A stretch of 64,000 nucleotides of DNA from Perilla frutescens (lineage: Eukaryota; Streptophyta; Magnoliopsida; Lamiales; Lamiaceae): the NCBI GenBank assembly GCA_026008535.1, contig BRKX01000004.1, positions 31,128,501 through 31,192,500 on the forward strand, in the 5' to 3' direction. The notes below the pieces were generated by a model. The model searched no databases and was not told the origin of the DNA. It saw nothing but the letters and a program-made list of their open reading frames with translations. A program made the translations under genes and the position numbers. The stretch's first letter is position 1, and each line of letters begins with the position of its first letter. Positions 46,082-57,616 of the stretch are shown here, piece by piece.

Positions 46082-47520
46082 TGTTAGTATTATATACTAT
46101 AAGACTTGTCTTTGTATACTTTTCTAATGATGTGATGATATGAAATGAAAGTTATTGCAGTCACTGTTTGCATTTAGATTATGTTCTATAATTGTTCTAT
46201 GCAATGTTCCATATACTTACATTGTAGATAATATGGTGTGGGGAGTCACATGGTAAGATCATATCATTAGAACCTTGTAATGTATTAAAGAGCTCACGGC
46301 TTAGATTGTCCTGAACACACCATCGGTACACCATAGAATAATATGATAAGTTAGATTATCTTGACTAACTAATTATTCTAGTACACTCATTAGTGTATTG
46401 AGGAGGATGACGATAGGATACTATTCTCTATCTCTGACCCAGTTACTGAGAGAATAAAGATCCACAGAGTTCGGATTCTGAACTCATGTGATATTGGCGA
46501 ACATATGTGTGCGTTGTTTGTTACTTTGATTTATCAATGAGTGAGATATTTTCGTAGATCAAATTCGATATCTTTGGTAATAATAATGTATACATGATGT
46601 CTCCAGCAGTATGCATGAGTACCATGTCCTGGTGCGCCAGGTTGATGATGTTCTCTTGAGGAAACATAAGTTCATGTTCAAACCCTGCAGGTGGAATTTA
46701 TTCCGTACATAAGTAAAGCTTGTGTGGCACTACTTAAGGTTTTAGATGTTAATTAATTATAGCTATCAGAGACTGACATATTTAATTAATGAACATTATA
46801 TCTTAAACACGGGGAATGGCTGGACTAAAGGAGAAAGCATATTCCTAAATATGTATTAAATTGGTAGGTCAGTTTTACTTCTTTAGTGGAATAAAAGTAA
46901 AACTTAATTTATTTAATTATATCCTAAGTTTATTGGATATTGAAGATTAAATAAATTAGTGGGCCAATTTAATATTTTTCTAGATCCTTGTTGTAGCCTA
47001 ATTGACTGATAGTGGACTGGATATTGAACTTGAGATAGAGGCCCAAACCTAGTAGGATTGGGAGACCAATCTTTGGCCACCTCCTCTTTAAATAGAGGAG
47101 GTGGGTTCGAAAATTTGGTGGATAATAATTCAGCCCCTCTTTGTCTCTCAAAGTTATCCACAGATTCCATAACCCTTTCTAGTAGATTTCAGCCCACTCT
47201 GAATCTAGATACAGTCCGAGAATACAACAGAAGATCTTAGAGTAGAATTTGTGGTGGCCCATTTTGAGGCTAGGTGGTGCCAATTACAGTGTTCATTCAA
47301 CAACAAGATTAGATCTTTAATCTTGTCCACAGACCGTCTATCGATTTCTATGTAGATTCGTTTCTATGTTTCCGCTTTAGTAGATTCGAATCTGCTATGC
47401 ATTCTTTTTCTGTTAGACTGTGATAAACATGCATGTGACATAAAAATATGATTTGCATGAACATGGATTAATGAACTACTAAATGATCCTGTGGTGGTTT
47501 AATTCGAAAAAACCCCAACA
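46082..47520 (+). repeat. 3' LTR of copia A
   Basis: 1439 bp from TGTTAGTA to CCCCAACA. The uninterrupted G insertion target is at about 46346-46360. Core promoter palindrome at 47077-47104. Confidence 0.95.
47077..47104 (+). promoter_or_regulatory. Palindromic TATA region, copia A 3' LTR
   Basis: A perfect 11-bp inverted repeat, CCACCTCCTCT and AGAGGAGGTGG, separated by TTAAAT, so that the TATA-like TTTAAATA spans the centre. B has an equivalent around TATTTATA (49578-49585 and 58041-58048). Confidence 0.65.
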
Positions 47521-48084
47521 CCGTACACATTTCCTTTGGTTGAGATGTATTCCTCTTCTTACTCGAAGATGCATTTCTCTCAGCCATTTGCGCTTCTGTG
47601 ATACTTTTCACTAGCATCTCAGCTGTCTAAAGATCAACAAGCATTTCTGATAAAGTGACATAATTCTTTATCATGCTAAAGTTCAAAAGAACTATTTAAG
47701 CTTCAAGGACAGACTATTAAACACCAAGTCTATTAAGACTCGGTATCTTGTTCACCATCTAGGGTTTTGATCTCCGATAAACACCTTATCATCCGGAGAA
47801 GGTGATCCCTTACAGGAATGGAATCGACTATCTTGTTTTTTTTAGATTTTTCATGGCAATGCATTTTGTTGTGTAATTTAGATGTCCGAATAGTTTCTTG
47901 AGATTGCACCATAAGAGGTTCTCACTACTTCATCAGAATTCAAAACTAGTTTCTTTTGACATTCCTCATCAAGTACAATTAAACCTTCAGCTGTTTAAGA
48001 CAATGTTTTAAGTTCCGAATCCAGTCTGTAGTAATTCACCGATATTAAACTTTTGAGAATAGAAGACAAGTTGGAGAGTGCCAT
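47521..48084 (-). pseudogene. Copia C gag remnant
   Basis: On the minus strand an ATG at 48084-48082 opens with ALSNLSSIL, as in gag of A and B. A frame of some 30 codons then ends in a stop, and only scattered similarity continues to 47521, where copia A inserted. The rest of gag resumes at 19142. Confidence 0.75.
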
Positions 48085-49155
48085 GATAATATAGAAATAA
48101 CTGAAAAAGTAAACATGCAGTACAGACACACCTTTTCGGATAATCATATAATTGAAATCCTCAAAAAGAATTATATATATATCCACCGACATTTTAAAAA
48201 TATTTCCCATAAGCCACGATGGTGTGGATGTTTATGAAATTCATTTCTAAACAGATTATTAGCCTTTAATTCACCTCTAGTCAAGTTTCCTTTTAACAAG
48301 TGAATTAATAGTCGGTAATATTCTTGGTCATGTAATCATCTAATTAATAAGTCACGATAGTGTGGACGTTTATTAATAAATTACATCTAAGTGTGAATAC
48401 CATTATCTTTGCACCAAGAGCACTATTTCGAAATTAACCGCTCCAGATGGAGCAGTCAGTTAGTTCTAATAGTGTTCTACAGCTATCCATAAGGAGATTT
48501 AACTTCTAGAGAAATATGTGATATGACACATCCGATATGGAGGAAGACCGATGTTAACGCGCATGTCCATCACTTCTCAATTAAACCAGATTTAATGGAG
48601 ACCGATTAGATTTCGACATACTTTGGTATGAATCTCTCCCACTTAGTTATTTATACTTGAGGTTTTCATTTTATCTTATTAGCATGCAAGATCATCACAT
48701 AAAATGATAAACATCTATGACATGCAAACAACAACATAATAAGCATAATAATTTAAACCAAATATCATGGCATATTTCACATGTTGCATTCATGAGATAA
48801 TCTTGGAAAATCAGCTCCGGAAATCTGGACATCATCCCCGCCACCACCAAGCGTCTCGCCAAAACCCTAACACCAATTTAGGGTTTCGAGACATGTCTGG
48901 GATATCGTCCTTCCTTGATTGGGGCTGCTCCACTTTCCTTTCTTGAGAAGAATTTCTTTCCTTATCTAATTCTATAAGAATATCTATTCCTAATTTAAAT
49001 CTTATCCTATCACATTTGAATAAATTCAAAGATATCAATTACCTTATCCAAATCCACTAGGATAAAGTAATCATTATCTTAAATATTCAATTTCCATATG
49101 ATAAAGATTTTAATTATGGAAAAACCTAATATATCTTGAATAATAAAGGAATAAA
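48085..49155 (-). other. Leader of copia C
   Basis: Untranslated sequence matching the first about 1 kb upstream of gag in copia B. It carries two copies of a CACGATxGTGTGGA(C/T)GTTTAT block near 48214 and 48353, and the CCCTAA-containing stretch near 48865. It ends where copia B begins; ATAAA at 49151-49155 is the presumed left target copy of B. Confidence 0.7.
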
Positions 49156-50590
49156 TGTTGGGATTTTTTCGAATTAAACCACTGCAGGATCTTTTAGTTG
49201 TTAATTAATCCATGTTCATGCGAATCATAATTTTATGTCACATACATGTTTATCACAGTCTAACAGAAATAGCATGAATAACAGATTCGAATCTAATAAA
49301 GTGGAAACATAGAAACGAATCTACTTACAAATCGATAGACAGTCTGTGGAAAAGATTAAAGATCTAATCTTGCTGTTGAATGAGCACAGTAATTAGCGCC
49401 ACTTATGTCAACATCGTCCACTGCAGATTCTACTCCAAGATCTTCTGTTGTATTCCCGGACTGTATCTAGATTCAGAGTGGGCTGAAATCTACTAGACAG
49501 GGTTGTAGAATCTGTATATAACTTTGAGAGACAAAGAGGGGTTGAATAATAATGTTATAAATTTCGCCCCTTTCCCCTATTTATAGGGAGGTGGGTGAAA
49601 TTTCCATCTCCAAACCCTACTGGGTTTGGGCCTCTATCTGAAGTTCAATATCTAGTCCACTATTAGTCAATTGGGCTACAACAGGGATCTAGAAGAATAT
49701 TAAATTGACCCACTAATTTATTTAATATCCAATATCCAATAAACTTAGGATATAATTAAATAAATTAAGTTTTACTTTTATTCCAATAAAGAAGTAAAAC
49801 TGACCAACCAATTTAATACATATTTACGAATATGCTTTCTCCTTTAGTCCAGTCATTCCTCGTGTTTAAGATATAATGTTCATCAATTAATTATGTCAGC
49901 CTCTGACAGCTATAATTAATTAACATCTAAAACCTTGAGTAGTACCACACAAGCTTTACTCATGTACGGAATAAATTCAACCTGCAGGATTTCAACATGA
50001 ACTTGTGTTTTCTCAAGAGAACATCATCAACCTTGTGCACCAGGATACGGTGCTCATGCATACTACTTGAGACATCATGTATACATTGTTATTACCCAAG
50101 ATATCGAGTTTGATCTACGAAAAGATCTCACTCATTGATAAATCAAAGTAACAAGCAATGCACACATCTGCTCGCCAATATCACAAGAGTTCAGAACCCA
50201 AACTCTGTGGATCTTTATTCTCTCAGTAACTGGGTCAAAGATAGAGAATAGTATCCTATCGTGATCCTCCTCAATACACTAATGAGTGTACTAGAATAAT
50301 TAGTTAGTCAAGATAAACTAACTTATCATATTATTCTATGGTGTACCGATGGTGTGTTCAGGACCATCTAAGCCGTGAGCTCTTTAATACATTACAAGGT
50401 TCTAATGATATGATCTTACCGTGTGACTCCCCACACCATATCATCTACAATGTAAGTATATGGAACATTGCATAGAACAATTATAGAACATAATCTAAAT
50501 GCAAACAGTGACTGCAATAACTTTCATTTCATATCATCACATCATTAGAAAAGTATACAAAGACAAGTCTTCCTGTATACAAAACTAACA
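49156..50590 (-). repeat. 3' LTR of copia B
   Basis: 1435 bp from TGTTGGGA to AAACTAACA. Minus-strand TATAAATA at 49578-49585 lies inside an imperfect inverted repeat with ATTTCGCCC and GGGTGAAAT as outer arms. Confidence 0.95.
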
Positions 50591-50603
50591 ATCTCCCACT
50601 TAT
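50591..50603 (-). promoter_or_regulatory. Polypurine tract of copia B
   Basis: Complement of ATCTCCCACTTAT, directly inside the 3' LTR; the same tract as in A. Confidence 0.85.
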
Positions 50604-50666
50604 ACTTGAAGCATGTCTTTCAAGTATAAAAACTAACTGGCTAACTCTCTAATCAAAACTATCAAC

Positions 50667-52250
50667 TCAAACTGCGTCACCAGGTCTGCATCTTACTCCA
50701 ATTTTCTCCACGTGACCATCAAAGGTCTTAGTCGGCAGGCTCTTCGTGAATAGATCAGCCAGGTTGTCCTCCGATGTAATCTTGACCACCGACGCATCTC
50801 CTCTCTTAACGATTTCTCATATAAGATGGTATTTTCTCTCTATGTGTTTACTTACCTTGTGGGCTCTGGGTTCCTTTGAATTTTCCACTGCACCGGAGTT
50901 ATCACAGTATATCGTGATAGTCTTAGAAAAATCAGAAACTACGCCCAAGCCCACTAGGAACCCGCGGAGCCAGACAACCACTTTTGCAGCCTTAGAGACA
51001 GCTACATACTCGGCTTCCATGGTGGAATCCGTAATGCATTTCTACTTAAAGCTCCTGCATGCGATGGCTCCACCTCCTAATGTAAACACATAGCCCGAGG
51101 TAGACTTACTCTCATCTTTATCGAATTGAAAATTTGAGTCCGTGTAACCCTAAGGCATTAGTCTATCAGAGTGGAAAACCAACATGTAATCTCGAGTCCT
51201 TTTAAGATACTTGAGAATGTTTTTAACCGCAGTCCAATGACCTTGTCCAGGGTTAGACTGATATCTGCTTACCATGCCAACGACATAGCATATATCAGGC
51301 CTAGTGCATAGCATAGCATACATTAAACTTCCCACAGCTGAAGCATATGGTACTTTCTTCATTTCCTCTATCTCAGACTGTGTTTGGGGACACATTTCCT
51401 TGAATAGATGAATTCCATGCCTGTAAGGTATAAAAACTTTCTTAGAATCTTTCATGCCAAACCTAGCTAGCACTTTATCGATATAAGTCATCTAAGACAG
51501 ACATAACATCATTTTCTAGCGATCTCGAATGATCTTGATACCAAGGACATATCCAGCTTCACCCAGATCCTTTATATTGAACTGCTCGGACAACCACACC
51601 CTAATGTTTGACAACGTCTTCTTACTGTTTCCAATAAGTAAGATGTCATCAACATAAAGTTTAAGGAATGCTACCACATTTCCGTCACATTTCTTGTACA
51701 CACAGCTCTCATCCAGACTTTGCATGAATCCATATGACTGGATATCCTCGTCAAATTGGATGTTCCAAGATCTCGATACCTTCTTAAGTTCACAAATGGA
51801 TCTCTTAAGCTTATACACCAAGTGCTCTTGGCTCTTAGTAATGAATCTCTCTGGTTGCTTCATGTGAATGTTTTCCTCAAGACATCCATTTAGGAAAGCT
51901 GTCTTGACATCCATCTGTCAGATCTCATAATCCAAATGAGCGGCAATAGACAAGAGAATCCGAATTGACTTAAGTATGGCTACCGGTGAAAAGGTTTCCT
52001 CATAATCAATCCCTTCTTTCTGAGTATACCCTTTTGCCACCAATCTTGCCTTGAAGGTTTCAACCTTCCCATCAGATCCTCTCTTACGTTTGTAGACCCA
52101 CTTACAGCCAATGGGTTTTACCCCATCTTGTGATTCTACAAGTTCCCAGACTTGATTGCGATCCATAGATCCAATCTCAGACTCCATTGCTGTTTTCCAA
52201 GACTCTGCATCTTTATCTCGAATTGCCTCGTCATAGGTCTTGGGATCCAA
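50667..52250 (-). pseudogene. Copia B RT and RNase H
   Basis: Read on the minus strand: RT opens near 52250 with KTYDEAIRDKDAESWKTAM, then KWVYKRKRGSDGK. A TGA at 51917-51915 replaces the Trp before QMDVK. The catalytic LYVDDILLIGN is intact, YVDD at 51645-51656. A stop near 51513 follows IIRDR. RT continues with the MLCTRPDICY block, and a stop near 51148 precedes RNase H (TSGYVFT, MEAEYVAVS, KHIERKYHLI). The tail ADLFTKSLPTKTFDGHVE ends at TGA 50667-50669. Five or so stops make it a pseudogene, but the long open stretches mean decay is recent or mild. Confidence 0.9.
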
Positions 52251-52415
52251 TTCATTGAGAACCTTTGGGAAATCTGAAGCCTCTCCCAGACCAATGAATC
52301 TATCAGGTTAGCGTACAACCCTCCCACTGTGACAAGGCAGTTCCTGTACTTCTGTGACACGTTGGGCAGTGTTTGGTAGTTCCTCTTCTTGTATAATCGG
52401 TGTAGGATTCGATCT

Positions 52416-53249
52416 TCACCTTAATTCCTCAAGGATGATTTGACTCCTTAGTTTTTGGTTTATGGCATAGTCTTCCTCTAAGAATCGAGCATTGGTGCTA
52501 ACAATGATCTTCTGATCCTTAGGACTATAAAACAAACCACCTATCATTCCTCTAGGATATCCAACAAACTGCCTTACATTAGTATGAGGAGCCAGCTTAT
52601 CAGCTTCCTTGTCCAACACATGTGCTGGGCTACCCCAAATCCGAATATGGTTCAAACCGGACTTTTGTCCAGTCCATAGTTCTATGGGTGTAGCAAGAAC
52701 TGATTTCGATGGAACCAAGTTAAGAATATAGGCTACCATTTCCAGGGCATATCCCCAGAATGAAATGGGCAACTCATAATAACTCATCATCAATCTAACC
52801 ATCTCTAACAGTGTATGATTCCTTCTTTCCGCCACACCATTCTGCTGTGGCGTTCCAGACGCAGTCAACTGGGATGTAATCCCATTCTCTGCCATATAAT
52901 CCCTAAACTCGCTTGAGAGGTACTCGCCACCACGATCAGAATGTAGTGACTTGATACTTCTGCCTGTTCGTTTCTCCACTTCCGCCTTAAATTCTTTGAA
53001 TTTCTCAAAGCATTCAGACTTGCGACACAACAGGTAGATATAACCGTATCTAGAGTAATAATCAATGAGAGTGATGAAATACTCGAACCCTCCTCGAGCT
53101 TGAACTGACATAGGACCACATAGGTCAGAGTGAATCAAATCAAATAGCCATTCGGATCTATTTGCTTTTGACTGGAAAGGACGCTTGGTCATTTTACCTT
53201 CCAAATAGGATTCACACAAAGAAAACGATTCCAGTACCAAAGAAGACAA
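52416..53249 (-). pseudogene. Copia B integrase
   Basis: An open stretch of 277 codons covers the end of the zinc-binding region (CESYLEGK, where A and the family have CESCLEGK, so one zinc ligand is lost) and the whole catalytic core. D42 (IHSDLCGPM), D105 (SLHSDRGGEY) and E141 (GVAERRNHTL) form the D,D(35)E triad with 35 residues between the last two. It passes into the C-terminal part with WTGQKSGLNHIRIWG. It is not the true N-terminus: the upstream frame is broken by the duplication at 53470-53520. Confidence 0.85.
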
Positions 53250-53990
53250 TGGTCCATTGTTTACAAGCCTTTGGATCCGATTAAGGTTAATATGACCTAG
53301 CCTTAGATGCCAAAGATAGGTTTGATTCTATTCCGAAGGTTATTTTCTCTTGTTAGGATTTATGATCGATGTATTCAACAGTTGTCTTTACGTAGTGTTT
53401 TCAATTGGTTTAAGAAAGTATAAGTGTCCATCCAATGTGCCAGAACAGATAAAATGTTTACCACTAAAGATAATAGGGCCGTATCTAGAGTAATAAAATG
53501 TTTTCCATCCAATTAAATTTCTCAAAGCATTCAGACTTGCGACGCAACAGGTAGATATAACCGTATCTAGAGTAATAATCAATGAGAGTGATGAAATACT
53601 CGAACCCTCCTCAAGATTGAACTGACATAGGGCTGCACAAGTCAGAGTGAATCAAATCTAATAGCCTTTCGAATCTATTTCCTTTTCACTAGAAAGGACG
53701 CTTGGTCATTTTACCTTCCAAACAGGATTCACACAAAGGAAACGATTCCAGTACCAAAGAAGACAATGGTCCATCGTTTACAAGCCTTTGTATCCTCTTA
53801 AGGTTAATATGACCTACCATTAGATGCCAAAGATAGGTTTGATTTAGTTCTGAAGGTTCTTTTCTTTTGTTAGGGTTTATGATCGATGTATTCAACAGTT
53901 GTCTTTGCGTAGTGTTTTAAATTGGTTTAATAAAGTATAAGTGTCCATCCAATGTGCCAGAACAGATAAAATATTTACCACTAAGGATAA
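53005..53990 (-). repeat. Internal 0.5-kb duplication in copia B pol
   Basis: Segment 53005-53482 and segment about 53520-53990 are two copies of the GAG-pre-integrase and early integrase region. Between them (about 53470-53525) is a short scrambled stretch with a second copy of TACTCTAGATACGG in wrong context. The right-hand copy (first in reading order) is closer to copia A, while the other differs in the middle, for example around 53095-53175. Confidence 0.85.
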
Positions 53991-54330
53991 CTACTTTGTT
54001 ATCAAAAGAAACAGAATATCCATCCATAATCAATTTAGAAACTGAAATCAAGTTTCGCCTAAAATCAGGCACATAAAGACAATCTTTCAAAACCAAAGTT
54101 CTATCACTACTGAAAGGTAAAACAACGTCTCCCACTACAACAGCCACCACTCTTGTAGCATTGCCCATGTAGACGGTGATCTCATCCTCACTCAGCTGTC
54201 TTTTTACCATGAACTCCTGTAAAAACATGCAAACATGATCAATTAGCTCCAGTATCTACTACCCATGACTGGGTAGAACAAGTTGCTAAACATGTTTCTA
54301 CAACCAGAGTGTGAGATATACCTCTCTTCT
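53917..54330 (-). pseudogene. Copia B protease and linker
   Basis: Read on the minus strand from about 54300: a protease region equivalent to the DTGATDH stretch of A, then an open frame 54228-53917 containing EDEITVYMGNATRV and LKDCLYVPDFRRNLISVSKL. The active-site region near 54240-54265 reads as Gly-Ala-Asn-like where A has GATDH, so the protease is probably altered near its catalytic loop. Confidence 0.75.
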
Positions 54331-54339
54331 TCTTCTTGT

Positions 54340-55135
54340 TAGGACATGCTGCCTTTCAGTGACTTGGTTGGCCGCACTTGAAGTACTTAGTCTTCGACTT
54401 GAACTCCTTGGGAGGAATCTTTGCCTTTGGCTTCTTTGCCTTAGGCGCCTCATCTGCAGCCTTCTTAGGTGAGTTTCTCTTCTTCCTTTTTCCACCAGAA
54501 GAAGATGTGCCTCTTTCAGCTATGTGGGTCTGAGGATCGCTCTTTTGGAGCAATTCAGCCGCTTGAAGATCTATGAGCAGTTTAGTCAGGCTGACATCCC
54601 TTTTAATCATGTTAAAATTCAGCCTGAACTGCTCAAACTTTGAGGACAAGCTATGAAGAACAATGTCGATTTGAGAATTGCCATCTAGCTCTCCACCTAA
54701 GGTCTCGATCTTAGATAAATACCCCATCATCCTGAGAACGTGATCCCTAACAGGTGTGGAGTCAGACATTCTCGCATCCATTAGCTTCTTCATTGCCAAA
54801 TGGCGTGCCGAGCGGTTCTGATGACCGAATAGCTGCCTAAGGTTGTAGATGATATCATAAGCGGTTTTCATAGGCTCATGCTGATGTTGCAACACACTTG
54901 ACATAGATGCCAAGATGTAACAGCACGCTATCTCATTAGACCTAACCCACTTATCATGCGCAACCTTTTGGGCTTCGTCAGAACCCTCATTTGGCTGTGG
55001 AGGACAAACCTCAGGAAGCACAAACTTGTGTCCCTCAGCAACAAGAACTAAGTTAAGGTTACGAAGCCAGTCATTGTAGTTTTCACCGACAAGTTTGTTT
55101 TCTTTGAGGATTGAAGACAGATTGGAGAGTGCCAT
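54340..55135 (-). pseudogene. Copia B gag
   Basis: The start is ATG at 55135-55133 (ALSNLSSILKENKL follows); the open frame extends further upstream to 55201, but the downstream Met matches family members. About 258 codons cover the whole capsid region and Lys-rich tail. It stops at TGA 54358-54356 inside the zinc knuckle, where the family has Trp after GQPxH. The first Cys of the knuckle is Tyr and the Gly before His is Ser, so nucleic-acid binding would be lost. Upstream is a 2.5-kb leader, downstream protease in the same polyprotein. Confidence 0.85.
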
Positions 55136-57602
55136 TGATGATATAAAATAACTGAAATTAAAACATGCAGTACATTCATAAAACACATTTAGGATAAACA
55201 ATATAAAATTGAAAACCTCACAAAATTATATATATTTTTCCACCGACACTTTAGAAACATCTTTTATAAGCCATGATAGTGTGGACGTTTATAAAATTCA
55301 TCTTTAAATAGGTTAAACCTTTAATTTGCTTACAGTTGAGTTTCCTTACAACAAGTAAATTAATAGCCAGATAATAAACACGGTCATGTAATCGTCTAAC
55401 TGATAAGCCACGATCGTGTGGACGTTTATCAATAAATTACATCTAAGTGTGCACACCATTATCTTCGCACCAAGAACACAATTCGAATTTAACTGCTCTA
55501 GATGGAGGAGTCAGTTAGTTCTAATAGTGTTCTACAACTATCCATTTAGGAGATTTAATTTCTAGAGAAATCTGTGATATGACACATTCGATATGGAGGA
55601 AGACCGATGTCAACGTGCATGCCCATCACTTCTCAATTAAACCAGATTTAATGGAGACCGTATGAGATTTCTACATACTTTTGTATGAGTTTCTCCCACT
55701 TAGTTATTTATGTTTGAGGTTTTATTTTATCCTATTATCGAACATGCAAACATCACATAAAATGATAAACATCCATTACATGCTACAATATAATAAGCAA
55801 CAGTAATATTCCAACTATCATGGCTTATATCTCATGTTGATTGATGAGATAAAACTAGAAAATCAGCTCTGGAAAGAAGGCTGGATCGCCGCCCCCTTCA
55901 CCGCACCTCCCCGAAAACCCTAGCTCCATTTTAGGGTTTCGGGACGTGAACCGGTGAACCTTCCTTTCTTAGTGCTGAACCACTTTCCTTCTTTGAGTTG
56001 ATCTCCGATCTTTATTCAATACAGACTATCTATTCCAAAAGGAAAAATCTAATATTGCTAGAATAAAAATTACAACTCAAAAACTCGGTGTAACAGCTTT
56101 ATATCTATTACATTAAAACAACGTAAAATAAAATCTAGACCTAATACATGGATTTTCCCATAGATTAAAATCACGTAGCCAAACCGGCATAAGGCCAACA
56201 TTCATTCAACATAAACATACATCACATAAAATAAAGGAGCCATGATAGTTGGTAAACCTGCAAACAAACACAGTCTACAAATCCAACAATCATATATTAT
56301 ATGATCCACATAAAATAACATATGATATCTATGCATGAATATTAAATAATAATCGAATTTTTCAATTAATTAAATTAATTAATTCGATATTATCAACAAG
56401 ATAAAAATTGGAAATTAAAATAATTATCCACCAATTTTATACTTGTTGTTTTCGAAAATATATCTTAAATAAATATGGAAATTAATTATAATTATCCACC
56501 AAATTTATTTAATATTTACAAACTACCCTAATTAAATAATAATTGGATATCTTGATATAAATCAAAAATCTAATCCAAATATTATCCATAAGAATCTAAA
56601 TCTTTAAGGATAAGGTTTGAAGATTTGACCCACTTCAAAATCTTCCAAAACCTATCCAAAATTAAATTCTTATCACAATTGGATTTTGCTGATTATTTGT
56701 ATATATCCAAAAAATACCTTATCCAATCTTAATCATGATTTTCGAAAATAACCAAATAATAAATCTGGAAATTTGATCCACTTCAAATTCTTCCAAATTT
56801 AAAATTCTATTTTCAAATCTATCTAGATTAAAATTAGGTAAATTAATATATACACAAATATCAAATCTAAATCCAACAACCATAATTTTCGACTACCACT
56901 ATTAAATAAATCTGGAATTTTAATTTTCATTAAAATTTCATCCAAATTTAATTTAATAATGTCGAAAATTACACTATATTTCACATTTGGAAATTTTGAT
57001 ATTAATCAAAAAAACTATTCCAAATAATATAGCTATAGGTTTCGAAATTTTCAAGAATTAAAATCTGAAAATTTTGATCCACTTCAAAAATTACCAAATT
57101 TAAAATTCTAATTTCAAACCTATCTAGATTAGAATTAGGCAACTTTTGATATACATCAAAAATCACCGAATCCAATTTTAATCACTTCAAATTTTCGACC
57201 CTACTCCAAATTAAAGCTGGAAATTTGATCTTGATCACAACATCATCCAAACTTTAATCAAAAGGACCGAAAATTTCAAACAAAATTTAGGGAATTTTTA
57301 ATCCTCAATTTTCGAAAAAATTGAGCTCCAATTTTCGAACACCACCATAAAATAAATCTGAAAATTTGAAGAACATCAAATATCATTCCAAATTTAATTT
57401 CATGATTATCGAAAATTACATTGACTTCTAAAACTAGAATTTTCGAATTCAATCAAAAATTCTTCCAAGTTTTGAATACCATAAAAATCGAAATACATAG
57501 CCAATTAAATCTGAAAATTTAAACACCATAAATCCATCATCAAATTTAATCATGTGATTTGAAACTTATGCTTGGATTAATCCTAGAACAGTGACAAAAC
57601 CC
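55136..57602 (-). other. Long AT-rich leader of copia B
   Basis: About 2.47 kb without a supported gene. Near gag it has the paired CACGATxGTGTGGACGTTTAT blocks (near 55274 and 55407). Further up is a CCCTAA-rich segment near 55910, then AT-rich degenerate repeats (55990-57590) matching those in A. Confidence 0.75.
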
Positions 57603-57614
57603 GCTCTGATACCA
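57603..57614 (-). promoter_or_regulatory. Primer-binding site of copia B
   Basis: GCTCTGATACCA on the plus strand, the complement of TGGTATCAGAGC, two bases from the LTR. Confidence 0.9.
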
Positions 57615-57616
57615 GT

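Larger units (their letters stand above)
19143..47520 (+). mobile_element. Ty1/copia element A, interrupted by gypsy G
   Basis: The element starts TGTTAG at 19143 and ends CCCCAACA at 47520. The flanks CCCTA (19138-19142) and CCGTA (47521-47525) are a target duplication with one later change. Without G and one AGTTT copy the element is about 8.96 kb: LTRs of 1439 bp each, primer site at 39999-40010, a 2-kb AT-rich leader, gag and pol in copia order (protease, integrase, RT, RNase H), and a purine tract at 46069-46081. It is dead: the gag start ATG is ATA, there are at least seven in-frame stops and one or two frameshifts, and catalytic residues of integrase and RT are changed. Confidence 0.9.
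14972..49155 (-). mobile_element. Decayed Ty1/copia element C, split by copia A
   Basis: Minus-strand copia in two segments. The first, 14972-19142, holds the 3' LTR and pol relics. The second, 47521-49155, holds the gag start and leader. The 28-kb copia A lies between them. The left target copy is probably CTACG (14967-14971), within the first bases after the F primer site. The 5' end of C (rest of leader, primer site, 5' LTR) and its right target copy are absent: copia B inserted at 49156 in the leader, and the sequence beyond B is unrelated. C is clearly older than A and B, with frameshifts throughout. Confidence 0.8.

Noticed and set aside
47995..48210. 71-codon minus-strand ORF as a separate gene
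   Set aside because: Only its middle matches the copia gag start; the upstream part is leader.
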